A DNA stretch of 63,971 nucleotides from Limnohabitans sp. Rim8 (GTDB lineage Bacteria; Pseudomonadota; Gammaproteobacteria; Burkholderiales; Burkholderiaceae_C): positions 91,848 to 155,818 of the forward strand of contig CAMDFK010000005.1 of NCBI GenBank assembly GCA_945897465.1. The letters run 5' to 3'. This document shows positions 34,639 to 42,566 of the stretch, in pieces. The notes beneath the pieces are model-generated. The model was not told where the DNA came from. It made no database searches and saw nothing but the letters and a program-made list of their open reading frames with translations. The position numbers were made by a program, and so were the translations under genes. Positions within the stretch are counted from its first letter, which is position 1, and each line of letters begins with the position of its first letter.

Positions 34639-35391
34639 ATGAAAATGGCGCTGAATAAAGTCTTGATCGTGGGGAGTGCGCCCGATGCACTCAAAACCGC
34701 AGATTGGGACACCTCTTGTTTTTCGCACACCATCGTGATCAACAACGCTTGGAAGGCCTGCCCATCTTGGAGTTGTTTGATTTATCCGGAGGACTTTCCC
34801 GTCGATCGGCGCCCAGGTGATGAAGACTCGTACGGCAAACGCATTGTCACGGCAGAGGAATTTGTCCCGGTCCAAAATGAATTTGGTGGTTTTGTCTATG
34901 CGGGCGGCACCATGTCTTTCACCGCAGGGTACTGGGCGCTGGGAGCTCTCAAGCCCGACGTCATCGCTTACATCGGTTGCGACATGGTTTATGAGGCTAC
35001 GCCCGGCGGGTCGACCCATTTTTACGGTCTGGGTACGGCCGACCCACTGCGATCGGATGTGACCTTGCAAAGCCTGGAAGCCAAATCTTTGCGTTTACAA
35101 GCCTTGGCCAATCAAAAAGGCTGTGCCGTCGTCAACTTGTCTGAGCGCGAAAAATCCAGACTGTGTTTTCCTCGTATGGCGTTTGCAAGCCTAGAAACGA
35201 TGAGCCAACGCCCCGATATTGGTACGCCATTGCCCTGTGCTGTTGAATCGGCTTTGAGCGCAGAATCTGATTTGGGCTATTGGGTTGAATCTGGCCGCTA
35301 CTGGGAAGAAGTAGGCAGGTTCGACAAGAAAAAGTTACGTGACATTGATGACCTTTGGCTGGCCACTGCAACTGAATTGGCTCTGGCTTAA
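34639..35391 (+). CDS. Unknown protein with remote resemblance to MptE/DUF115-like Rossmann domains
   Basis: The 250-residue protein begins KVLIVGSAPDALKTADW followed by HTIVINNAWKACPSW and LIYPEDFP. The second half has GGTMSFTAGYWALGALKPDV and AYIGCDMVYE, then THFYGLGTADPL. The GSAP loop and the 'G-S-A ... IGCDM-Y' pattern recall DUF115/MptE-like nucleotide-binding proteins and some glycan-modifying enzymes, but the likeness is remote. No signal peptide or membrane segment is seen. The gene looks more A+T-rich than its neighbours and has no clear ribosome-binding site. It lies alone between the acyl-CoA dehydrogenase and a zinc-ribbon protein, so transfer is possible. Confidence 0.65.
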   Translation: MKMALNKVLIVGSAPDALKTADWDTSCFSHTIVINNAWKACPSWSCLIYPEDFPVDRRPGDEDSYGKRIVTAEEFVPVQNEFGGFVYAGGTMSFTAGYWALGALKPDVIAYIGCDMVYEATPGGSTHFYGLGTADPLRSDVTLQSLEAKSLRLQALANQKGCAVVNLSEREKSRLCFPRMAFASLETMSQRPDIGTPLPCAVESALSAESDLGYWVESGRYWEEVGRFDKKKLRDIDDLWLATATELALA

Positions 35392-35458
35392 ATGGATTTC
35401 AAGAATTCAGTCTTGGATTGTTCTTTTCACAACCCCAACTCAACCCCACTTCAACACC

Positions 35459-35692
35459 ATGCCCTCAGCACTCAAGCTTGAAGCCGACTCGATCATGGCT
35501 TCCGATGGCCTTCGCTACACCTTCAAAGGGGGCGGCTCGCCCTTCCAGGATTCGGCCAACATGGGCACCATGAGTTGTTACCGGTGCGGGCTGCACAAGC
35601 CGCGTTCGCTGGGAACCTTCACCCGCTTTTTGAACCAGCGCACTTTTGTATGCCAAGCCTGCGCGGCCAAATTCATCAAGCCGCGCAACTGA
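35459..35692 (+). CDS. Small zinc-ribbon-like protein
   Basis: The 77-residue protein has two C-x-x-C pairs (SCYRCGLH and VCQACAAKF) about 24 residues apart, which suggests a zinc ribbon. A hydrophilic N-terminal half with GGGSPFQDSANMG precedes it. It lies 67 bases after the MptE-like gene and only 8 bases before the convergent TRAP gene. Function is unknown; nucleic-acid binding or a structural role are both possible. I do not recognise the family by name. Confidence 0.6.
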   Translation: MPSALKLEADSIMASDGLRYTFKGGGSPFQDSANMGTMSCYRCGLHKPRSLGTFTRFLNQRTFVCQACAAKFIKPRN

Positions 35693-35700
35693 ATCTGCCA

Positions 35701-37590
35701 TCACCCCAATCGACTGAACCAGGCCGGCAAACCCGTGGCCAGCCACGGCACGGAGGCGATGGCCAGTGTGCCCAAGAAAATGGCGAACAAAGCCGGCAGC
35801 ACCGCCACGGCCACTTCGCTCACCGGCTTTTTGAACATGGCCGACGAGTAGTAAATGTTCATGCCGGATGGGGGGCATAAAAAGCCCATCTCCATGGCGG
35901 CCAAAAAGATGATGCCAAAGTGAACCGGATCAATGCCGTAACTCATGGCCACGGGCAGGAGCAAGGGCACCAACACCACGATGGCAGCATAAATTTCCAT
36001 GAGCGCACCGGCCAGCAGCAAGAACGCGGTCAAGGCCAACAAGAACAAATACTTGTTGGGAATGGCCGTCTGAACCGCTTCGATGGCGGCGTCTGGAATA
36101 CCGGCATCGATCAAAAAGTTGGTCAGTGCCAAGGCCATGCCCAAAATCAACAACACCCCCCCAATGATTTGGGCCGATTCGCTCAGGCACTTGCCAAGCA
36201 AACGCCAGCCCAATTCACGGTGTCCCCAGGCTTGCGTCAAGATGGCATAAAAGGCGGTCACAGCCGCGCTTTCGGTGGGCGTGGCCAAGCCACTGACCAG
36301 CGAACCAATGGCCACCACGGGCGCGAGGATTTCCCATTTTGCGGCCCAAACAGAGGGCCATAACATAGGCCTTTCAGCGGGCACATTGGTTGGTGCTTTG
36401 ATCTCGGGCGCATGGCCCGCGCTGGATGGTTTGCGCAGATACCCGCCAAACACCAACAAAAAAGCAACCATCACCAAAGCAGGCAACAAGCCCGCCAAGA
36501 ACATGGTGTTGATGGGCACGCGGGCGATGATGGCGTACATGATGAGCGGCACCGAAGGCGCCAGCAAAACCCCCAGAGCGCTGGCGCTGGTCACCAAGCC
36601 AATGCCACGTTTTTCGGGGTAACCCGCTTTGAGCAACAAGGGCAACAACAAGCCCCCCAAAGCCAAAATTGTCACGCCACTGCCACCGGTAAACGCGGTG
36701 AAACACGAGCAGAGCAAGGCCGTGGCCAACACCGTGCCCGTTGCGCCTTGCCCGAACATGGCCACAAACAATTGGCTCAACCTTTGGGCTGCGCCCGTGC
36801 GGGCAAACACCAAGCCCGCCAAAGTGAACAAAGGCAAGGCGGGCAAAGACGGGTTAACGGTGATTTGATAGTGCGACAGCGCCACCGATGCCAATGGCAT
36901 GCCATCTTGCCAAAACAAAGCCAGCGCCAAGCCGCCAAGCACAGCAAAAATCGGCGCACCTGCCCACAAGGCCACCAACAAGAGCAAAAGTGCGGGCCAC
37001 AAGGGCAAAGCCGTTCCGTCAAACTGTGCAGCCAACGCGGCACCGCACAGCGTCAGCGCCAAACCCACACACCACTGCAGTGGGCGTGCATCGACAAAGC
37101 GGGCACTGCGCCAGCCCAACTTGAGGCCCAACAAGGCAAAACCCAAAGGCATGCTGGCCTGCACCCACCAAATCGGTATGCCATAGGCCAGCACTTGGGC
37201 GGCTTCGCGCTCGCTGTCCACCAAGCGCCAGCTGCTCATGGCCAACATGCCGCAGACCGAGGCCGCCAAACCATGGGCCAAATGCTGCGGCCATTTCTGG
37301 GTCACCCCGCTTGACGACCCGTTTTGGCTGCGCACGCCACCGCCCAGGGTGGTCAAATGACCATGCCGCTCGGCCGCCAAAGCCCCCCACATGGTCAACA
37401 CCAGGCCCAAGTGTTGGACCAATACCGGGGCGTTCTCAACCCCGCGGCCCATCCATGGGCGCATCACAATTTCGATGACCGGGATCAACACCATCAGCGC
37501 CAAGGCGGCCGATGACAGCCATTCGTCCATGGGCCATGCGTTTCGGCGCGGAACGTCCCCCAGGTTCTGAGGCGCCAAATGAAGCGTCAC
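35701..37590 (-). CDS. TRAP transporter fused permease (DctQM)
   Basis: The 629-residue protein fuses a small DctQ-like part (about 20-180, four membrane segments) to a large DctM-like part (about 190-620, about twelve segments). DctM features include FTAFTGGSGVTILALGGLLLP and GMALALTNFLIDAGIPDAA, and the ending AMEMGFLCPPSGMNIYYSSAM. It imports an organic anion with sodium or proton coupling. Its ATG overlaps the dctP stop (ATGA). With the DctP protein and the TatT-like lipoprotein it forms one three-gene operon on the minus strand. The fused form is common in TatT-associated TRAP systems. Confidence 0.88.
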   Translation of the reverse strand: MTLHLAPQNLGDVPRRNAWPMDEWLSSAALALMVLIPVIEIVMRPWMGRGVENAPVLVQHLGLVLTMWGALAAERHGHLTTLGGGVRSQNGSSSGVTQKWPQHLAHGLAASVCGMLAMSSWRLVDSEREAAQVLAYGIPIWWVQASMPLGFALLGLKLGWRSARFVDARPLQWCVGLALTLCGAALAAQFDGTALPLWPALLLLLVALWAGAPIFAVLGGLALALFWQDGMPLASVALSHYQITVNPSLPALPLFTLAGLVFARTGAAQRLSQLFVAMFGQGATGTVLATALLCSCFTAFTGGSGVTILALGGLLLPLLLKAGYPEKRGIGLVTSASALGVLLAPSVPLIMYAIIARVPINTMFLAGLLPALVMVAFLLVFGGYLRKPSSAGHAPEIKAPTNVPAERPMLWPSVWAAKWEILAPVVAIGSLVSGLATPTESAAVTAFYAILTQAWGHRELGWRLLGKCLSESAQIIGGVLLILGMALALTNFLIDAGIPDAAIEAVQTAIPNKYLFLLALTAFLLLAGALMEIYAAIVVLVPLLLPVAMSYGIDPVHFGIIFLAAMEMGFLCPPSGMNIYYSSAMFKKPVSEVAVAVLPALFAIFLGTLAIASVPWLATGLPAWFSRLG

Positions 37591-38633
37591 TTGGCCGAAC
37601 CTGCGCGAAAGGTTTTCAGGTGGGCCATCACCTCGTCAAAGGTTTCAGCGGGCACCATGGTGCCGCGGATGCGAGGGTAGAGTTTTTCCGCCAAGTCGTT
37701 CCACTCTTTCATTTGCGCGGCATTGGGTTTGTTGACCGTGAGACCCCGCTTTTTCATCGCATCCACCGCCTCTTCGACCTCTAACCGGGCTTTGGTGCGA
37801 ATTTCTGCACCCGCCTTGTCGCTGGCCGCACGCACCGCTTTTTGAACCTCGGGCGACATGCCATCCCAGGCTTTGCGGGTCACGACCAAGGCCCCCACAA
37901 TCGGGGCCCAATTGATCTCCAGCATGTGGGGCGCAGAGTTGTAAACCTGGGTCGCCAAGGCAAAGTAGGGCGTTGACGGCACCACATTGATCATGCCCGT
38001 TTGGATGGCGGGCAAGATGTCGGTGGTCTCCAACGGCACAGGCGTGTAGCCCAAGCTTTTCATGATGTTTTGCTGGTCAGGCTCCGAGCCCCATGCAAAA
38101 AACTTCATGCGCTTGTAATCGTCGGGCCTGAGCGCGGCTTCTTTAGAAAAGAAACGCACCCAGCCCGCGTCGCCCCAGGCCAACACCACAAAGCCTTTGT
38201 CCATGAACTTCTTTTCCATGGCCGGGCGCATCTTCTCGCGCACGTAGTCCACTTCTTCCCAATTGCGAAACAAAAGCGGCATGGCCTGCAGCGCCGCAAT
38301 CGAAGGCTCGATTTCGCGCAGCCCCACCACCGACAGCAATGCCCCTTGCAACTGGCCAATGCGCATGCGCCGCGCCATTTCGGCCTCGCCACCTTGGGCG
38401 CCATCCGGGAACACCACGTACCGAGCCCCCGTGCCTTGCGCCTTGCGCCAGCTGTCAGCGATGTCGATCAGTTGGCGGTGGTAGAGCGAGTTTTTGGGCA
38501 CCAAAGACCCGATGCGCAACTGCTGGGTGTTGGCCTGCGCTGTGGCTGCGCTTGCCATCACCAACGCTGCCAATGATGCGCTCAGCCATTGCGCCCATGT
38601 GCTGCCCTTTACCCAACCCATTGTTCTTGCCAT
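37587..38633 (-). CDS. TRAP transporter substrate-binding protein (DctP family)
   Basis: The 348-residue periplasmic protein has a signal peptide ending near ATAQA (about residue 33). The mature start QLRIGSLVPKNSLYHRQLID is typical of DctP. Blocks RRMRIGQLQGALLSVVGL near 90 and KFFAWGSEPDQQNIMKSLGY near 175 include the region where most DctPs have an Arg that binds the carboxylate. The ATG at 38633 is preferred over the TTG at 38639. Its operon with a TatT-like lipoprotein and a fused permease suggests a TPAT-type TRAP system. Ligand is unknown. Confidence 0.85.
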   Translation of the reverse strand: MARTMGWVKGSTWAQWLSASLAALVMASAATAQANTQQLRIGSLVPKNSLYHRQLIDIADSWRKAQGTGARYVVFPDGAQGGEAEMARRMRIGQLQGALLSVVGLREIEPSIAALQAMPLLFRNWEEVDYVREKMRPAMEKKFMDKGFVVLAWGDAGWVRFFSKEAALRPDDYKRMKFFAWGSEPDQQNIMKSLGYTPVPLETTDILPAIQTGMINVVPSTPYFALATQVYNSAPHMLEINWAPIVGALVVTRKAWDGMSPEVQKAVRAASDKAGAEIRTKARLEVEEAVDAMKKRGLTVNKPNAAQMKEWNDLAEKLYPRIRGTMVPAETFDEVMAHLKTFRAGSAK

Positions 38634-38645
38634 GCTCAAGTCCGT

Positions 38646-39551
38646 TTAAAAAAGATCGTCTGCGCTGTCCAGCAACCACTGCGCTCGCTGGCGCATGATT
38701 TGACTGGACAGGTCGGTGCGCCCGGCGCTCACGGCCAATGCTTGTTTCAACAAGGCTTCAAACGCTGGCCTGTCGCCCGCCGCTTGGGCAATGGCTTCGG
38801 CTTTGGCCACCAAAGGCCCTGGGCTTTTGCCACCACTGAGGGCAAAAGCTTGGTCAAAAAATGCAGCGGCTTTGGCGCTCGATCCACCCGGGCGTGCGGC
38901 TTCAAAACTGCCCATCAAACTGGCCAAATCCCCTTGCCCATGTTGGGGGGAAGTGCGCCAAGCCAATTCGGCCAGTCGCACGGCCAAGGGCAAATCGGCC
39001 ACAGCATCGGGGTCGTCTTTGGACAGCGCGATGTACGCCCCCCAAGAAGCCGCTGCCCAATAGGCCACACCCACTTGTTCGTCCCGGAGCTTGGGCCAAA
39101 GTGCGGCTTGTGGCTGCGCCAAGGCGGCAGCAAATCCGGGGCTTGTTTGGTTCAAGGCGGCCATGGCGTGGCGATGCGCCCGCCCATACAAGCGCCGAGC
39201 ACGTTCGTTCAGTTGCTGCGCGGCTTTGACATCGGTGTTGGCCAGGCGCTCCGCCTCAAAAGCCACAAAGGCATAGGCGTACTGCGTGAAACCCGAAGCC
39301 ACCGTTTCGGCCAAAGGCAAATGCCCAGGCGTTTGGCGCAGCAAGGATTCGGACACTTTGAGGTAAAAAGCACTGGCTTCACGCGCCAAACCGATGTCTT
39401 CTTCTTCCGCCTGGCCTTGGGCGGTCAGGGCATCGGCAGCACTGTTCACAAGCAGCTGTCGTGGCATACAAGCGCTCAACAAGCTGGCCACCATGGCCAC
39501 AGTGAACAATCGCCCAAGTGCTGACAAGATAAGGGGTTTTCGGGCGGGCAT
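38646..39551 (-). CDS. TatT-like TRAP-associated lipoprotein (TPR type)
   Basis: The 301-residue protein has a lipoprotein signal (VASLLSACMP) with the lipidated Cys at about 28. An all-helical body follows, in which LAREASAFYLKVSESLLRQT, RARRLYGRAHRHAMAALNQ and KAAAFFDQAFALSGGKSPGP resemble TPR-like helices. The TatT (TRAP component T) family of Treponema and others forms complexes with the DctP-type protein. The gene is first in a three-gene operon, 12 bases before the dctP start, which supports this assignment. The usual role proposed is ligand reservoir or docking in the periplasm. Confidence 0.75.
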   Translation of the reverse strand: MPARKPLILSALGRLFTVAMVASLLSACMPRQLLVNSAADALTAQGQAEEEDIGLAREASAFYLKVSESLLRQTPGHLPLAETVASGFTQYAYAFVAFEAERLANTDVKAAQQLNERARRLYGRAHRHAMAALNQTSPGFAAALAQPQAALWPKLRDEQVGVAYWAAASWGAYIALSKDDPDAVADLPLAVRLAELAWRTSPQHGQGDLASLMGSFEAARPGGSSAKAAAFFDQAFALSGGKSPGPLVAKAEAIAQAAGDRPAFEALLKQALAVSAGRTDLSSQIMRQRAQWLLDSADDLF

Positions 39552-39704
39552 GGTCCGGGCAACGGCTCAGTTGTTCGTGTGGGAGGTGATCCACCCCTGC
39601 GCCGCAAAGAAAGTGATCTGTTGAAAACGATCAGTCTATGAAGCACGCATGAATAATTCGTGACACACGGCCTTCCGCGATAATCAGACCATCTTATTGA
39701 CTGC

Positions 39705-39731
39705 GGCCCGCACATTGGCGGGCCATTTTTT
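39705..39731 (+). terminator. Terminator-like hairpin immediately before the dapD ribosome-binding site
   Basis: GGCCCGC (39705-39711) pairs with GCGGGCC (39718-39724) over a six-base loop, followed by ATTTTTT. The CGGAG ribosome-binding sequence lies at once after it (39732-39736) and the dapD ATG at 39744. There is no room for a promoter after the hairpin, so dapD transcripts must read through it. It may be an attenuator. Confidence 0.6.
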
Positions 39732-39743
39732 CGGAGTCCCAAC

Positions 39744-40721
39744 ATGAGCAGTTTACAAACCACCGGCGCACGCGCCACAGGCCTGGCCACCATCGCCGCT
39801 GACGGCACCGTGCTGGACACCTGGTTCCCCGCCCCCGAACTGGCCGCCGATGTGGCCGCCAGCGGCAGCACCCGCCTGACCCAGGCCGAAGCCATTGCCG
39901 CCTTGGGCGCTGACGTGGCCCAAGCTTTGGTCGCCTGCAGCGTGCGCAACGCCACCGTGGTCGCCGTGCGCACCGAGATCAAAAGCCTGGCCGACGCGCC
40001 CACCGATACCCACGACGCCTACCTGCGCCTGCACCTGCTAAGCCACCGCCTGGTGCTGCCGCACGGCGCCAACGTGACCGGCATCTTTGGCCTGCTGCCC
40101 AACGTGGCTTGGACCAACTTTGGCCCCTGCGCACTGGCCGATGTGCCTGCCGCCCGCCTCAAAGCCCGTGGCACTGGCCGCGTGCTCGAGATCAAGGGCC
40201 TGGACAAATTCCCACAAATGACCGACTACGTGATTCCATCGGGCGTGCGCATTGCCAACGCCGACCGCGTGCGCCTGGGCGCACACCTGGCCAGCGGCAC
40301 CACCGTCATGCATGAAGGCTTTTGCAACTTCAATGCTGGCACGCTGGGCGCCAGCATGGTCGAAGGCCGCATCAGCGCGGGCGTGGTGGTCGATGACGCC
40401 AGCGACATCGGCGGCGGTGCTTCCATCATGGGCACCCTCTCGGGTGGCGGCAAGGAAGTCATCAAGGTGGGTAAGCGCTGCTTGCTGGGCGCCAACGCGG
40501 GCATCGGCATCTCGTTGGGCGACGATTGCATTGTGGAAGCCGGTTGCTACATCACCGGCGGCAGCCGCGTTCAAATGCCCGATGGCTCGGTCATGAAAGC
40601 CAAAGAACTGTCCGGCAAAAACGGCATCCTGTTCCGCCGCGATTCACAGTCGGGCGCCTTGCACGCCATTCCGCGCAACAAGAGCTGGGGCGAGTTGAAC
40701 GCCGAGTTGCACAAGAACTGA
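39744..40721 (+). CDS. dapD: 2,3,4,5-tetrahydropyridine-2,6-dicarboxylate N-succinyltransferase (long type)
   Basis: The 325-residue protein is of the longer DapD type known from actinobacteria and Pseudomonas, not the 274-residue E. coli type. The N-terminal half is specific to this type. The C-terminal half is a left-handed beta helix with hexapeptide repeats (VIPSGVRIANADRVRLGAHL, IGGGASIMGTLSGGG, LGANAGIGISLGDDCIVEAG). It succinylates tetrahydrodipicolinate in lysine and diaminopimelate synthesis. CGGAG lies before the ATG, directly after a terminator-like hairpin. A strong terminator follows at 40743. Confidence 0.9.
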   Translation: MSSLQTTGARATGLATIAADGTVLDTWFPAPELAADVAASGSTRLTQAEAIAALGADVAQALVACSVRNATVVAVRTEIKSLADAPTDTHDAYLRLHLLSHRLVLPHGANVTGIFGLLPNVAWTNFGPCALADVPAARLKARGTGRVLEIKGLDKFPQMTDYVIPSGVRIANADRVRLGAHLASGTTVMHEGFCNFNAGTLGASMVEGRISAGVVVDDASDIGGGASIMGTLSGGGKEVIKVGKRCLLGANAGIGISLGDDCIVEAGCYITGGSRVQMPDGSVMKAKELSGKNGILFRRDSQSGALHAIPRNKSWGELNAELHKN

Positions 40722-40742
40722 TTTTTCAGTTCTTCCAACTTC

Positions 40743-40777
40743 AACGGCGTGCCTGCGCAAGTGGGCACGCCGTTTTT
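40743..40777 (+). terminator. Intrinsic terminator after dapD
   Basis: AACGGCGTGCC (40743-40753) pairs perfectly with GGCACGCCGTT (40764-40774) over a ten-base loop, followed by TTT. It lies 21 bases after the dapD stop and separates dapD from the DctPQM operon. Confidence 0.85.
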
Positions 40778-40888
40778 ATTGAACATGATCCGTTGCAAAT
40801 CTAAGGGTAAAGCCTCAGTCACCAAATTGGCAAAACTGGATAGCATCGCCAACTGTATTTGTTTATAAAACATAACCAGGAGACTGCC

Positions 40889-41920
40889 ATGTTTCAACTG
40901 ACCCCTCGTCGTGCCGTGTTGGCTATTTTGGGTGCAACCGCCTTTGTTGGTGCCGCACAGGCCCAAAACGTGACTTTGCGATTCCACCAGATGCTGCCCG
41001 CACAGGCCACCATCCCGGCCAAGGCCATCGTGCCCTGGGCCAAGAAGGTTGAGGCCGAATCGGGTGGCCGAATCAAGGTGCAGATTTTCAACACCATGCA
41101 GCTCGGCGGCACACCCCCCCAGTTGTTTGACCAGGCCAAAGACGGCATCGTCGACATCACCTGGACCGTGTTGGGCTACACCCCAGGCCGCTTCCCCAAG
41201 ACCGAAGTGTTTGAAGTGCCTTTCCTGACCACCACCGGTGAAGCTTCATCCAAAGCCCTGTGGGAATACGTGCAAAAGAACGCACCCGAAGAATTCAAGG
41301 ATGTGAAGCTGATCGCCGTCCACACCCACGGCCCCGGCCTTTTCCACACCAAGACCCCCGTGACAGGGCTGGAGAGCCTGCAAGGCATGAAGATCCGTGG
41401 CGGCTCACGCATCATCAACAACATGCTGACCAAACTGGGTGCAACCCCTGTGGGCATGCCCGTTCCCGCTGTGACCGAGGCATTGTCCAAAGGTGTTATC
41501 CAGGGCACCACCATCCCTTGGGAAGTCGGGCCCTCTCTGAAAGTGCATGAGCTGGTAAAGAACCACACCACGTTCTACGGTCCCAACGGCTTGTACAACT
41601 CCACCTTTGCGGTGTCGATGAACAAAGCCTCGTATGAGAAGTTGCCCGCCGACTTGAAACAGGTGATCGACAAGAACTCAGGTTTGGAGACCGCCGCATT
41701 CTTTGGCCGCGCCATGGACGAGGGCGACAAAGTCGGTCGTGCCATTGCTCAAAAAGCAGGCAACAACATTGTGGCCTTGGACGCGGCTGAGACCCAACGC
41801 TGGCGCCGTACGGCCAGCGTGGTGGCCGATGACTGGATCAAGGAAGTGGGCACCAAAGGCATCGATGGCAACAAACTGTTGTCCGATGCCCGTGAGTTGA
41901 TCGCCAAACACAGCAAGTGA
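40889..41920 (+). CDS. dctP: TRAP transporter substrate-binding protein DctP
   Basis: The 343-residue periplasmic protein has a signal peptide ending near GAAQAQ (about residue 25). The DctP core NVTLRFHQMLPAQATIPAKA, IKVQIFNTMQLGGTPPQLFD and ITWTVLGYTPGRFPKTEVFE follows. The SLQGMKIRGGSRIINNML region near 165 should hold the Arg that binds the ligand carboxylate. AGGAGA lies before the ATG at 40889; a longer frame from 40859 lacks support. It is followed by dctQ and dctM. The intervening terminator-like hairpin at 41953 probably lets the binding protein be made in excess. Confidence 0.9.
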   Translation: MFQLTPRRAVLAILGATAFVGAAQAQNVTLRFHQMLPAQATIPAKAIVPWAKKVEAESGGRIKVQIFNTMQLGGTPPQLFDQAKDGIVDITWTVLGYTPGRFPKTEVFEVPFLTTTGEASSKALWEYVQKNAPEEFKDVKLIAVHTHGPGLFHTKTPVTGLESLQGMKIRGGSRIINNMLTKLGATPVGMPVPAVTEALSKGVIQGTTIPWEVGPSLKVHELVKNHTTFYGPNGLYNSTFAVSMNKASYEKLPADLKQVIDKNSGLETAAFFGRAMDEGDKVGRAIAQKAGNNIVALDAAETQRWRRTASVVADDWIKEVGTKGIDGNKLLSDARELIAKHSK

Positions 41921-41952
41921 TTGATCGCGGTGCCTGCGGGCCCGCATGGCTC

Positions 41953-41978
41953 ACCCGCCGCTGGTCGGCGGGTTTTTT
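41953..41978 (+). terminator. Hairpin and T-run between dctP and dctQ
   Basis: ACCCGCCG (41953-41960) pairs with CGGCGGGT (41966-41973) over a five-base loop, followed by five more T. It lies 33 bases after the dctP stop and 46 bases before the dctQ start. Partial read-through would give more DctP than DctQM. Confidence 0.75.
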
Positions 41979-42023
41979 CTGTCCACCGTGGGTTAGCCCC
42001 CACCGGTCCATGAGACCTTGTTC

Positions 42024-42545
42024 ATGATGACCTTCATTCACCACATGGCCCGCTGGAGCGCCTTGATTGGCGGTGTGTTGCTGACACTGTTGACCTTGTT
42101 GGTGGTGGTCAGCGTGATCGGGCGCAGCTTCAGCGGCATGGGTCTAGGTCCTGTACCGGGCGACTACGAGCTCGTGGAAATGGGCGTGGGTGTGGCCATT
42201 TTCTTTTTCATGCCCTGGTGCTACCTGCAAGGCGGACACGCCACGGTGGACTTGTTGTATTCGCACATGTCGGCCGGGTTGCAGCGCTTCATCCGCTTGC
42301 TCAGTGATGTGCTGATGCTGGCAGTCTGGCTGCTGCTGAGCTGGCGTTTATGGGCAGGTCTGGTGGACAAGTACACCAACCAGGAAACCACTTTCATCTT
42401 GCAGCTGCCGCTGTGGTGGGGTTTTGCGTTGTGCATGCTGGGCGCAGTGCTGGGCTGCATCACCTATTTGGGCCACATCCTGATGCAGCTCGGGTTGGCC
42501 AAGCCCGATGAAGACCTGCAGGTTTCCGGCCCCATTGGCCACTGA
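42024..42545 (+). CDS. dctQ: TRAP transporter small permease DctQ
   Basis: The 173-residue membrane protein has four predicted segments: ALIGGVLLTLLTLLVVVSVI near 15-35, VGVAIFFFMPWCYLQGGHAT near 60, LSDVLMLAVWLLLSWRLWAG near 95 and WWGFALCMLGAVLGCITYLG near 135. The second carries the typical DctQ loop that ends in GGHATVDLL. It forms the permease with DctM. Start 42024 or 42027 (consecutive ATGs) are equally plausible. dctM follows after 21 bases. Confidence 0.88.
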   Translation: MMTFIHHMARWSALIGGVLLTLLTLLVVVSVIGRSFSGMGLGPVPGDYELVEMGVGVAIFFFMPWCYLQGGHATVDLLYSHMSAGLQRFIRLLSDVLMLAVWLLLSWRLWAGLVDKYTNQETTFILQLPLWWGFALCMLGAVLGCITYLGHILMQLGLAKPDEDLQVSGPIGH

Positions 42546-42566
42546 TCGCTGGCAGGAGTTAGTCCC

